Assembly (NCBI GenBank): GCA_002470125.1
Contig: DKNB01000046.1
Span: 1,470-10,256 of the forward strand
DNA from: Gallionellales bacterium UBA7399
GTDB lineage: Bacteria; Pseudomonadota; Gammaproteobacteria; Burkholderiales; Gallionellaceae
Reading direction: 5' to 3'
Length of the DNA: 8,787 nt
Part shown: one piece after another, positions 1 to 6,876 of the stretch
Numbering within the stretch: the first letter of the stretch is position 1
Layout of the letters: each line of letters opens with the position of its first letter
Notes under the pieces: generated by a model
Database searches by the model: none
What the model was told of the DNA's origin: nothing
What the model saw: only the letters and a program-made list of their open reading frames with translations
Position numbers and translations under genes: made by a program

Positions 1-1
1 C

Positions 2-367
2 AAGCCACACTCAGTATTTCAGCGAGATCACAATGATCTTCATTGTGAAATGCCCATTAGTTTTGTGGTGGCAGCCCTAGGTGGGGAAATCGAGATTCCC
101 ACCTTGGATGGATCGGCGCGTATTAAAATTCCAGCTGAATCGCAGTCAGGTAAGGTTTTCCGTCTTAGGGGTAAGGGTATCAAGGGGGTGCGTAGTTCAA
201 CCTTCGGGGATCTGCACTGTCATGTGATGATAGAAACTCCGGCCAGCCTGACCGATCGACAAAAAGAATTGTTACGAGAGTTTGAGCAAATCAACGAAGC
301 AGATAGCGCGCGGCATAGCCCACGTGCGAAATCTTGGATGGACAAGGTCAAGCAATTTTTTGAGTAG
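2..367 (+). CDS. dnaJ: Chaperone DnaJ (Hsp40), C-terminal part only
   Basis: This is the C-terminal substrate-binding and dimerisation end of DnaJ, the cytosolic co-chaperone that delivers unfolded clients to DnaK and stimulates its ATPase. The frame is open from base 2, before the first ATG at 50, and the residues there (HSVFQRDHNDLHCEMPISF) already match DnaJ, so the ATG at 50 is an internal Met and not the start. Family-typical stretches follow: AALGGEIEIPTLDG, the KIPAESQSGKVFRLRGKGI beta-domain segment, GVRSS and GDLHCHV. The tail SPRAKSWMDKVKQFFE resembles the usual betaproteobacterial ending. The J domain, Gly/Phe linker and zinc-finger repeats lie upstream, outside the window. The gene stops at TAG and is followed within 25 bases by a strong hairpin, so it probably ends its transcription unit (usually dnaK-dnaJ). 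Identification is firm. The only gap is the truncation. Confidence 0.96.
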   Translation, partial: KPHSVFQRDHNDLHCEMPISFVVAALGGEIEIPTLDGSARIKIPAESQSGKVFRLRGKGIKGVRSSTFGDLHCHVMIETPASLTDRQKELLREFEQINEADSARHSPRAKSWMDKVKQFFE

Positions 368-389
368 CAAATATTGGTTGTTGTAACTC

Positions 390-424
390 ACGGGTCATCT
401 TGGGATGACCCGTTTCACTTTGTT
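390..424 (+). terminator. Rho-independent terminator of dnaJ
   Basis: A perfect 10-bp stem (ACGGGTCATC at 390-399 pairing with GATGACCCGT at 404-413) encloses a 4-base TTGG loop. It is followed by a T-rich but interrupted tract (TTCACTTTGTT). It lies 22 bases after the dnaJ stop codon, as expected for an intrinsic terminator. The interrupted U-tract makes it slightly weaker than a textbook example. Confidence 0.85.
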
Positions 425-703
425 CATTGTGCGACTTGGCATATCACAATCCACCTGACCACCCTAATCAATCGCCGGTAACATGAGTTTTTGCAGGCAA
501 GGCCTAGTAAATAATAGTCCATGCATTCCCCAAATCTATTGGGTTGCAATGACTTGGTGGAAGTTATTATGGGGATGCGTGGAGGGGTCGTAATATGAAG
601 GTAGACCCACATCGTGGTATAGTTTGCGCCAAGGAAAAGCATACCGATTACATAGTGTTGCGTCACATCAACAAATAAATATACAAATCAAGGGGAAAGT
701 ATA
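425..703. other. Non-coding spacer between dnaJ and mcl
   Basis: I see no supportable gene here. An 80-codon open frame exists on the minus strand (424-666), but it has no recognisable family and no convincing ribosome site, so I treat it as chance. The stretch is more AT-rich than the flanking genes. A 20-base AT-rich tract carrying two ACAAAT copies (671-676 and 683-688) sits just before the mcl ribosome-binding site. Possible promoter pieces are TTGCAA (544-549) with TATTAT (565-570), spacing 15, and TTGCGT (658-663) with TATACA (680-685), spacing 16. The second would leave almost no leader. Neither is strong enough for a separate call. The mcl promoter presumably lies in this stretch, because the dnaJ terminator isolates it from upstream transcription. 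Confidence 0.5.
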
Positions 704-1678
704 GTGGCGGTTAAAACTCGACTTCATCGTAGTGAATTGGCTGTGCCAGGTAGCAACCTACGTATGCTTGAAAAGGCACCAACGGCAGGTGCAGATGTAG
801 TTTTCTTGGATTTAGAGGATGCAGTTGCCCCGGACGACAAAGAGCAGGCACGCAAAAATGTTATAGCGGCCCTAAATGATATGGACTGGTCGGCTTGCTC
901 TGTCTCAGTAAGAATCAACGGACTTGATACGCATTGGTGTTATCGGGACATTGTCGACGTGATGGAGGCGGCTGGGGACAAGCTTGACACGATTCTTATT
1001 CCAAAGGTTAACAGGCCGGATGACGTTTATTTTGTCGCAACACTGATGGAGCAAATTGAGTCGGCTAAAAAATTTAAGCCAGTTAATATTCATGTCCTTA
1101 TTGAGACAGCGTTAGGTATGGCCAATATTGAACAAATTGCCCAAGCTTGCCCATCCCGTATGGAGGCAATGGTGTTCGGTGTGGCCGATTATGCCGCCTC
1201 CACACAGGCCCGTACGACAAACATGGGCGGCGCCAACCCAAATTATTCGATACTGACCGATGCTGATGAAGCCGGAAAACGGACACGTCATTGGGGCGAC
1301 CAATGGCACTATGCTTTATCAAGGCTGGTGGTTGCATGTCGCGCTTATGGGCTCAGGCCGATTGACGGCCCCTTTGGAGACTTTAATGATCCGGAGGGAT
1401 TTTTGGCGGTGGCGCGTGGGGTCGCTGCCCTAGGGGTGGAGGGAAAGTGGGCTATACATCCATCACAGATTGCCTTGGCCAATGAAGTTTTTACGCCTAA
1501 CGAAGCTGAGGTTGATCGTGCCAGAAGCATAATAACCAACATGGAGCAGGCCGCGCGCGAGGGTAAAGGGGCGGTCTCACTTAACGGTCGCCTTATCGAT
1601 GCCGCATCCATTAGGCAGGCGCAAGTTTTGGTTGCCAAGGCAGATCAGATACAAGCAGCCAAGCCAAAATCTAAGTGA
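704..1678 (+). CDS. mcl: L-malyl-CoA/beta-methylmalyl-CoA lyase
   Basis: The 324-residue product belongs to the HpcH/HpaI aldolase and citrate-lyase beta superfamily (TIM barrel, Mg2+-dependent). It should cleave malyl-CoA reversibly to acetyl-CoA and glyoxylate in the cytosol. The N-terminal RLHRSELAVPGSN (6-18), DLEDAVAPDDKEQARKN (36-52), RINGLDTH (70-77), the metal-ligand region LIETALGMAN (132-141, with Glu134), FGVADYAAST (158-167, with Asp162), the RPIDGPFGDFNDP block (218-230) and GKWAIHPSQI (247-256) all match serine-cycle malyl-CoA lyase as I remember it. Length is normal for that family; citryl-CoA lyases and CitE proteins are shorter. The start is a GTG. It is supported by AGGGGA at 691-696 and by only six residues preceding the conserved RLHRSELAVPGS. 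The gene leads the mcl-mtkA-mtkB operon, with a 9-base gap to mtkA. Activity on beta-methylmalyl-CoA cannot be judged from sequence. Confidence 0.93.
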   Translation: MAVKTRLHRSELAVPGSNLRMLEKAPTAGADVVFLDLEDAVAPDDKEQARKNVIAALNDMDWSACSVSVRINGLDTHWCYRDIVDVMEAAGDKLDTILIPKVNRPDDVYFVATLMEQIESAKKFKPVNIHVLIETALGMANIEQIAQACPSRMEAMVFGVADYAASTQARTTNMGGANPNYSILTDADEAGKRTRHWGDQWHYALSRLVVACRAYGLRPIDGPFGDFNDPEGFLAVARGVAALGVEGKWAIHPSQIALANEVFTPNEAEVDRARSIITNMEQAAREGKGAVSLNGRLIDAASIRQAQVLVAKADQIQAAKPKSK

Positions 1679-1687
1679 GCCCACGCC

Positions 1688-2890
1688 ATGAATATTCATG
1701 AATATCAAACCAAAGATCTGCTTAGGCATTATGGCGTTCCCGTGCCATCCGGACATGTCGTGCACACTGAGACACAGGCGGCTAAGGCTGCGGAAGAGAT
1801 AGGCGGATCGCGTTGGGTAGTTAAGGCGCAGATTCACTCTGGCGGACGGGGTAAGGCAGGCGGTGTTAGGGTTGGCAGCAGTATAAATGAGGTAAAAAAG
1901 ATTGCAGGCGAAATAATTGGCAGCCTTCTGGTTACCCACCAGACTGGGGCGGAAGGACGGCTGGTTCGCCGTGTTTTGGTTGAGCAGGCCAGCAAAATTT
2001 TGCATGAGTATTATGTTGGGCTAATTATTGATCGCGCCACACGTCGAGTCACGTTGGTGGCATCCTCCGCAGGGGGGGTGGATATAGAGGTGGTGGCACA
2101 ACAAACGCCAGAGCTCATAATCAGGGAGGTTATCGATCCAGCGGTGGGCCTACTTGACTTCCAATGCCGTAAGGTTGCTTATGGGGTTGGCTTGAAGGGG
2201 CCTCTGCTACCACAGGCGGTAAAGATTATGAAGGGACTATATCGCTGCCTGCGAGATAGTGACGCCACCATGGCAGAGATCAACCCATTGGCCGTTGTCG
2301 AAGGCAATCAGTTGCTGGCCCTAGACGCAAAGATGTCGTTTGATGACAATGCACTGTACCGTAGACCGACAATTTTAGAGCTTCGAGATTTTGACGAAGA
2401 GGACCCCAAAGAGGTCGATGCCACGGGGCACGGCTTGAACTATATCGCCCTGGATGGCGATGTGGGCTGTATCGTAAACGGTGCCGGTCTGGCAATGGCA
2501 ACCATGGATGCTATTACCTTGCATGGTGGCAGACCAGCCAACTTCCTGGATGTTGGCGGCGGAGCAACACCAGAAAAGGTTGCCAATGCCTTCCGTATCG
2601 TGCTGCAGGATCCTGCAGTAAAAATCATACTCATTAATATTTTTGCCGGAATCAATCGTTGTGATTGGATTGCCACTGGAATTATTCAGGCCATGCGTGA
2701 CCAGAATATAATAATGCCGATTATCGTACGATTGGCTGGTACGAATGTTGAGGAAGGGCGTGCCATCCTCAGTACATCGAAGTTCCCCTTCATTATTGCC
2801 AGCAATCTTAATGATGCCGCTGAGAAGGCAATGATTGAGGTAAAGAAAATTATAAACCAAGCAATGCCACTGACAAAGGGGCGCCCATGA
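1688..2890 (+). CDS. mtkA: Malate-CoA ligase (malate thiokinase), beta subunit
   Basis: This 400-residue protein is the ATP-grasp, nucleotide-binding subunit of an acyl-CoA synthetase of the SucC/MtkA type. With MtkB it forms malyl-CoA from malate, CoA and ATP. Visible features are the N-terminal MNIHEYQTKDLL, the Gly-rich ATP loop GGRGKAGGV (52-60), AEINPLAV (196-203) and LDAKMSFDDNAL (212-223) with the Mg/ATP-binding acidic residues, and the ligase domain with CIVNGAGLAMATMD (261-274) and FLDVGGGA (286-293). FAGINRCDW (319-327) and AKMSFDDNAL are the malate-thiokinase versions. Succinyl-CoA synthetases normally read FGGI-RCD and have a different segment before DDNAL. The neighbouring malyl-CoA lyase supports malate over succinate. 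AAGTGAG, overlapping the mcl stop, serves as ribosome site. The gene ends in a 4-base ATGA overlap with mtkB, implying translational coupling and 1:1 output. Residual chance that it is SucC: small. Confidence 0.88.
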   Translation: MNIHEYQTKDLLRHYGVPVPSGHVVHTETQAAKAAEEIGGSRWVVKAQIHSGGRGKAGGVRVGSSINEVKKIAGEIIGSLLVTHQTGAEGRLVRRVLVEQASKILHEYYVGLIIDRATRRVTLVASSAGGVDIEVVAQQTPELIIREVIDPAVGLLDFQCRKVAYGVGLKGPLLPQAVKIMKGLYRCLRDSDATMAEINPLAVVEGNQLLALDAKMSFDDNALYRRPTILELRDFDEEDPKEVDATGHGLNYIALDGDVGCIVNGAGLAMATMDAITLHGGRPANFLDVGGGATPEKVANAFRIVLQDPAVKIILINIFAGINRCDWIATGIIQAMRDQNIIMPIIVRLAGTNVEEGRAILSTSKFPFIIASNLNDAAEKAMIEVKKIINQAMPLTKGRP

Positions 2891-3765
2891 GTGTTTTTTT
2901 GAACAAAGATTCACGCGTTATTTTCCAAGGATTCACAGGGCAGCACGCCACCTTCCATGCCGAAGAGGCGATGAAGATCGGCACCAGGGTGGTTGGTGGA
3001 GTAACCCCAGGCAAGGGTGGCACGCAACACTTGGGTCTACCTGTGTTTGATACCGTAGAGGAGGCTGTGCAAGCAACGGGCGCAGATGTATCGGGTATCT
3101 TTGCCCCGCCCCCATTCGCTGCCGATGCGATCATGGAGGCCGTAGACGCGGGAATCAAGACGATAGTCGTTATCGCGGACGGAATCCCTGTTCAGGATAT
3201 GGTGCGTGTGGAGCGTTATCGGTTGGACACCAACTCAATGATCATTGGCCCAAATACCCCTGGCATTATTACTCCTGGTGTGGGTAAGGTTGGCATTATG
3301 CCCTCCCATATTTACAGTCCAGGACGAGTTGGGATCGTCTCGCGCTCTGGTACCCTGAACTATGAGGCTGTTGCACAGATGAGCGAGCTGGGCTTGGGCC
3401 AGTCATCATCCATCGGTATCGGTGGAGACCCAATAAATGGCACCGACTTTGTGACTGTGCTTAAGGCCTTTGAGGACGACCCGGACACGGATGTGGTGTT
3501 AATGATCGGCGAAATAGGTGGCCCGCAGGAGGTTGACGCGGCACGCTGGGCAAAAAATAATATGCGAAAACCATTGGTCTGCTATGTTGCCGGTCTGTCT
3601 GCCCCTGCTGGGCGACGCATGGGGCATGCGGGTGCCATTATTAGCAGTGAGTCAGATACGGCAACCGCTAAAATCGACACGATGGAGGCGCTGGGCATGT
3701 TTGTTGTACGCAACCCAGCGGACATAGGGGCCACCGTGCTGAAGGCCGTAAGGTCACGGGACTGA
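2887..3765 (+). CDS. mtkB: Malate-CoA ligase (malate thiokinase), alpha subunit
   Basis: This 292-residue protein is the CoA-binding, phosphohistidine-carrying partner of MtkA (SucD/MtkB family). Order of features: an N-terminal Rossmann-type CoA-binding domain with QGFTGQHATFH (14-24), VVGGVTPGKGG (35-45) and FAPPPFAADAI (72-82); GPNTPGIITPG (121-131); VSRSGTLNYEA (151-161); GIGGDPINGTDF (177-188); GEIGGPQE (208-215); and the active-site loop GRRMGHAGAIIS (242-253), where His247 should be phosphorylated. Ser153/Gly155 and the GGDPINGT segment match the family's phosphate and CoA regions. A Thr (124) stands where many family members have Cys in GPNCPG; that Cys is not catalytic. Translation starts at an ATG inside the mtkA stop overlap, with AAAGGGG at 2875-2881 as a good ribosome site. 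The gene ends the operon. Malate specificity is inferred from the adjacent mcl and the MtkA sequence more than from this subunit. Confidence 0.88.
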   Translation: MSVFLNKDSRVIFQGFTGQHATFHAEEAMKIGTRVVGGVTPGKGGTQHLGLPVFDTVEEAVQATGADVSGIFAPPPFAADAIMEAVDAGIKTIVVIADGIPVQDMVRVERYRLDTNSMIIGPNTPGIITPGVGKVGIMPSHIYSPGRVGIVSRSGTLNYEAVAQMSELGLGQSSSIGIGGDPINGTDFVTVLKAFEDDPDTDVVLMIGEIGGPQEVDAARWAKNNMRKPLVCYVAGLSAPAGRRMGHAGAIISSESDTATAKIDTMEALGMFVVRNPADIGATVLKAVRSRD

Positions 3766-3788
3766 TTAAATCTACGAAACCATGAGCC

Positions 3789-3817
3789 CAGACAGCCAAA
3801 AAATATGTCTGTATAGT
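3789..3817 (+). promoter_or_regulatory. Probable sigma-70 promoter for glyQS
   Basis: CAGACA (3789-3794, four of six matches to TTGACA) is separated by 17 bases from TATAGT (3812-3817, five of six matches to TATAAT). It lies 24 bases after the mtkB stop and would start transcription near 3824, giving a leader of about 80 bases before glyQ. Spacing is optimal. The two hexamers CAGACA and TGTCTG (3806-3811) also form an inverted repeat, so part of this signal could instead be a hairpin. Confidence 0.5.
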
Positions 3818-3841
3818 AAATACTAAACTCAGCACCAGGCT

Positions 3842-3877
3842 AGGAGTTTGTTGGCTCTCGGCCAAGACACCTCCTTT
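3842..3877 (+). promoter_or_regulatory. Nested hairpin in the mtkB-glyQ spacer: attenuator or weak terminator
   Basis: AGGAG (3842-3846) pairs with CTCCT (3871-3875). Inside it TTGGC (3851-3855) pairs with GCCAA (3861-3865) around a TCTCG loop, with a partly paired internal bulge between the two stems. It is followed only by a short TTTCTG tract. It could end transcripts of the mcl-mtkAB operon weakly, or act as a structural element in the glyQ leader. The pairing is seen directly; the role is inference. Confidence 0.4.
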
Positions 3878-3879
3878 CT

Positions 3880-3900
3880 GCAAACCACGATGGTTCTTGC
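3880..3900 (+). promoter_or_regulatory. Hairpin immediately before the glyQ start codon
   Basis: GCAA-ACCA (3880-3887) pairs with TGGT (3891-3894) and TTGC (3897-3900) around a CGA loop, with a two-base TC bulge: eight base pairs ending three bases before the ATG at 3904. No Shine-Dalgarno motif is visible in front of glyQ, so this structure occupies the place where a ribosome site would be. A regulatory role is inference. Confidence 0.35.
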
Positions 3901-3903
3901 CAT

Positions 3904-4800
3904 ATGCTTACATTTCAGCAAGTCATTCTGACGCTCCAGCAGTTCTGGGATAAACAGGGCTGCGCACTACTGCAGCCCTACGACATCGAAGTGGGCGCTG
4001 GCACTTTTCATACAGCCACTTTTCTACGTGCAATCGGACCTGAGCCTTGGCGTGCAGCGTATGTGCAGCCATCACGTCGTCCCAAAGATGGACGCTATGG
4101 TAAAAACCCAAACCGCTTACAGCACTACTACCAGTACCAGGTTGTACTTAAGCCATCCCCAATTAACATCCAGGAGCTCTACCTAGATAGTTTGCGTGTG
4201 CTGGGTATTAATACCGTTGAGCACGACATTCGTTTTGTCGAAGACGACTGGGAGTCGCCAACACTAGGTGCGTGGGGCCTGGGTTGGGAGGTGTGGTTGG
4301 ATGGGATGGAGGTGACGCAGTTCACTTATTTTCAGGAGGTTGGCTCGTTGCAGTGTCGTCCGGTGCTGGGGGAGATTACTTACGGACTGGAGCGCCTGGC
4401 GATGTACTTGCAGGGTGTGGAAAATATCTACGATTTAGTGTGGGCGAAGAATGGTAACAATGTTGTGACGTACGGAGACGTATATCACCAAAACGAAGTG
4501 GAGCAGTCTAGGTATAACTTTGAGCACTCCAACGTCGAGATGCTGCTCCGACACTTTAACGAGTATGAGGCAGAGGCCAAGCGTTTGATTGCTGAGGGGC
4601 TGGTGCTGCCTGGATTTGAGATGGTAATGAAATGTTCGCACAGCTTTAACATGTTAGATGCGCGCGGCGCAATATCGGTAACTGAGCGTGCCACTTACAT
4701 AGGCCGTGTGCGTACCCTGTCTAGATTGGTGGCGCAGGCGTACCATGACTCGCGTGAGGCACTTGGTTTTCCGATGTGTAGAAATGAAACGGGAAAATAG
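3904..4800 (+). CDS. glyQ: Glycyl-tRNA synthetase, alpha subunit
   Basis: This is the catalytic class II aminoacyl-tRNA synthetase subunit of the bacterial alpha2beta2 enzyme, which charges tRNA-Gly with glycine. At 298 residues it has the normal length. Diagnostic segments are LTFQQVILTLQQFWDKQGC at the N-terminus, QPYDIEVGAGTFHTATFLR (24-42), YVQPSRRPKDGRYG (53-66), NPNRLQHYYQYQVV (68-81), FVEDDWESPTLGAWGLGWE (111-129), GEITYGLERLAMY (156-168), YHQNEVEQSRYNFE and the late LDARGAISVTERATYI. The FHTATFLRAIGPEPW form is the betaproteobacterial variant. The ATG at 3904 begins exactly where the family begins, although no clear ribosome site precedes it and a hairpin does. A Lys at 67 (GRYGKNPN) replaces the more usual Glu. 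The stop codon is directly followed by the glyS ATG. Very firm. Confidence 0.98.
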   Translation: MLTFQQVILTLQQFWDKQGCALLQPYDIEVGAGTFHTATFLRAIGPEPWRAAYVQPSRRPKDGRYGKNPNRLQHYYQYQVVLKPSPINIQELYLDSLRVLGINTVEHDIRFVEDDWESPTLGAWGLGWEVWLDGMEVTQFTYFQEVGSLQCRPVLGEITYGLERLAMYLQGVENIYDLVWAKNGNNVVTYGDVYHQNEVEQSRYNFEHSNVEMLLRHFNEYEAEAKRLIAEGLVLPGFEMVMKCSHSFNMLDARGAISVTERATYIGRVRTLSRLVAQAYHDSREALGFPMCRNETGK

Positions 4801-6876
4801 ATGAGGCAGACTTTATTGATTGAGTTGCTGACAGAAGAGCTCCCACCCAAGGCGCTTGAGCGGCTCTCCGTTAGCCTTGCCAATGAGGTCTTTGGTATGT
4901 TGCAGGAACATGATCTGGTTGATAAGGACAGTATCTGCACCCCATTCGCTACACCACGTCGACTGGCCGTCACGATTGCTGAGGTGGAGTCGCAACAGGT
5001 TGATCGCGTGATAGAGCGTAAGGGACCAGCGGTGGCCGCTGGCTTAGATGCACAGGGGAGACCAAGCAAGGCGCTGGATGGGTTTATGCGTGGTGCGGGT
5101 GTAACATTTGATCAGCTGCAGCGTGGTGGTGTTGGAGAAAAGACAGAGCACTTCGTTGCGCGTGTAAACAAAAAAGGCCAGAGCCTTGAGATGTGCTTGA
5201 GTGAAATTGTTGCCCAGGCTTTGAAAAAGCTACCCACCCCAAAAATAATGCGCTGGGGCGACTCAGAATATCAATTTGTGCGGCCCGTACATGGCTTCAT
5301 TGCACTGCACGGCGATCGCTTGCTGTCTGGTAATGTTTTTGGACTGCAGAGTGGGCGTGTGACGCGTGGTCATCGGTTTTTAAGGGCCGACGAGATATCA
5401 ATCTCGTGCGCGGATGATTATGAGGAGACATTGTTGGTGCACGGCAAGGTCGTGGCCTCTTTCGCAAAGAGACGCGCCATCATTGAAGAGTGCCTCAAGG
5501 TCGAGGCGCACAAGTTTGGCGCATACGTAAACCTGCCCAACGAATTGTTGGACGAGGTGACGGGGTTAGTTGAGTGGCCTGTGGTGTACGTGGGTGAGTT
5601 TGAGGATGAGTACCTTAGTGTGCCACAGGAGTGCCTTGTGCTTACTATGCAACAAAACCAAAAATATTTTCCATTGCTAGATGACGCTGGCAAATTACTC
5701 AATAAGTTTTTGATTGTTTCTAACATGGAAACCAGCAACCCCCAAAATATTATTGCTGGCAACCAGAGGGTCGTGAGACCGCGATTGGCTGATGCCAGAT
5801 TTTTTATGGATCAAGATAACAGGCAAACCCTGGAGTCTCGTGTTGTTCTGCTTGGCAATGTGATCTACCACAATAAGTTGGGCACACAGTTGCAACGTGT
5901 CGAGCGGATGACGGTCTTGGCTGGGGCTATCGCGCATCAACTGAATGCTGAAAAATCAGTGGCCGAATTGGCCGCACGGCTAGCCAAGGCTGACCTGACA
6001 ACGGACATGGTGGCTGAGTTCCCTGAGTTGCAGGGCGTTATGGGGCGCCACTACGCGTTACGTGATGGAGAGGACGGGGTGGTGGCCGATGCCATTGCGG
6101 CACACTACCATCCACGCTTCTCGGGCGACACCCTGCCCCAGGGCGCGATAGCCTGTGCGGTGGCCCTAGCTGACAAGCTAGATCTGTTGCTGGGGATCTG
6201 TGGCGTGGGCCTGATCCCAACCGGTGACAAGGACCCATTTGGCTTGCGTCGTCACGCGCTTGGGGTGTTGCGCATCCTAATTGAGACACCGTTACCATTG
6301 TCATTGGATCAGCTGTTAAGGTGGGGTAGGGATGGCTTTGGCACCAAGCAATTGGATGAGGGTACTGTGGTTAGCGTGTACGAGTTTATGTTAGACCGAT
6401 TGCGTGGCTACCTGAGTGAGGGACACTTCTCTTCAAATGAAATTGAGTCAGTTATGTGCCAAAGTCCGGTTCGAATGGACCTCGTGATATCACGTCTGGA
6501 GGCGATTCGTGTCTTCCGCAAGCTTCCAGAGGGCGCAGCGCTGTCTGCCATTAACAAACGCATTCAAAACATACTTAAAAAATCTGCAAAGACTGGGGCC
6601 ACGGTCCAGCCCAAGTTGCTGCAAGAAAACGCGGAGCGCAGCCTTTACGAGGCGGTGCAGCGTCTCTCCCCACAGGTTGAGCTTGCAATTGAAGGGCGAG
6701 ATTACACTGGCGCACTCACTGCGCTGGCCTCGGTTAGGGCGGAGGTGGATGAATTCTTTGACCAGGTTATGGTGATGGCAGAAGACGATGCTGTGCGAGC
6801 CAATCGGTTGGCTTTACTAAGCAGTCTGGGCGACCTAATGAATACAGTTGCTGATATCTCTAAATTGGCGGTCTAA
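4801..6876 (+). CDS. glyS: Glycyl-tRNA synthetase, beta subunit
   Basis: This is the large tRNA-binding subunit paired with GlyQ; 691 residues is normal. The start TLLIELLTEELPPKAL (4-19) is the family signature. It is followed by FATPRRLAV (49-57), IMRWGDSEYQFVRPVHG (149-165), RGHRF (189-193), MQQNQKYFPL (283-292), VVRPRLADARFFMDQD (324-339), YHNKLGTQ (356-363), KADLTTDMVAEFPELQGVMG (396-415) in the HD-like region, and PTGDKDPFGLRRHALGVLRI (473-492). The final ~110 residues form the DALR-type anticodon-binding helical domain (LSPQVELAIEGRDYTGALT, FFDQVMVMAEDDAVRANRL). There is no gap between the glyQ stop and this ATG. GGGA at 4791-4794 serves as ribosome site, so the two subunits should be made together. 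Nothing is missing or frameshifted. Very firm. Confidence 0.98.
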   Translation: MRQTLLIELLTEELPPKALERLSVSLANEVFGMLQEHDLVDKDSICTPFATPRRLAVTIAEVESQQVDRVIERKGPAVAAGLDAQGRPSKALDGFMRGAGVTFDQLQRGGVGEKTEHFVARVNKKGQSLEMCLSEIVAQALKKLPTPKIMRWGDSEYQFVRPVHGFIALHGDRLLSGNVFGLQSGRVTRGHRFLRADEISISCADDYEETLLVHGKVVASFAKRRAIIEECLKVEAHKFGAYVNLPNELLDEVTGLVEWPVVYVGEFEDEYLSVPQECLVLTMQQNQKYFPLLDDAGKLLNKFLIVSNMETSNPQNIIAGNQRVVRPRLADARFFMDQDNRQTLESRVVLLGNVIYHNKLGTQLQRVERMTVLAGAIAHQLNAEKSVAELAARLAKADLTTDMVAEFPELQGVMGRHYALRDGEDGVVADAIAAHYHPRFSGDTLPQGAIACAVALADKLDLLLGICGVGLIPTGDKDPFGLRRHALGVLRILIETPLPLSLDQLLRWGRDGFGTKQLDEGTVVSVYEFMLDRLRGYLSEGHFSSNEIESVMCQSPVRMDLVISRLEAIRVFRKLPEGAALSAINKRIQNILKKSAKTGATVQPKLLQENAERSLYEAVQRLSPQVELAIEGRDYTGALTALASVRAEVDEFFDQVMVMAEDDAVRANRLALLSSLGDLMNTVADISKLAV

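Noticed and set aside
424..666. 80-residue open frame on the minus strand in the dnaJ-mcl spacer
   Set aside because: No recognisable family, no convincing ribosome site, and it starts and ends in low-information sequence next to the dnaJ terminator. Treated as chance.
704..1678. Citryl-CoA lyase or CitE-like protein, with mtkAB read as citryl-CoA synthetase of a reverse TCA cycle
   Set aside because: The 324-residue length and the RLHRSELAVPGS, RPIDGPFGDF and GKWAIHPSQI blocks fit malyl-CoA lyase; citryl-CoA lyases are shorter and diverge at these blocks.
1577..2005. 142-residue minus-strand frame opposite the mcl-mtkA junction
   Set aside because: It lies antisense to two well-supported genes and matches no family; a shadow frame.
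2375..2914. 179-residue minus-strand frame opposite mtkA
   Set aside because: Despite its length it is antisense to strongly conserved MtkA sequence and has no family features.
3766..3903. T-box or glycine riboswitch ahead of glyQ
   Set aside because: The spacer is too short and has no T-box core motif or tandem glycine-aptamer pattern; T-boxes are also uncommon outside Gram-positives.
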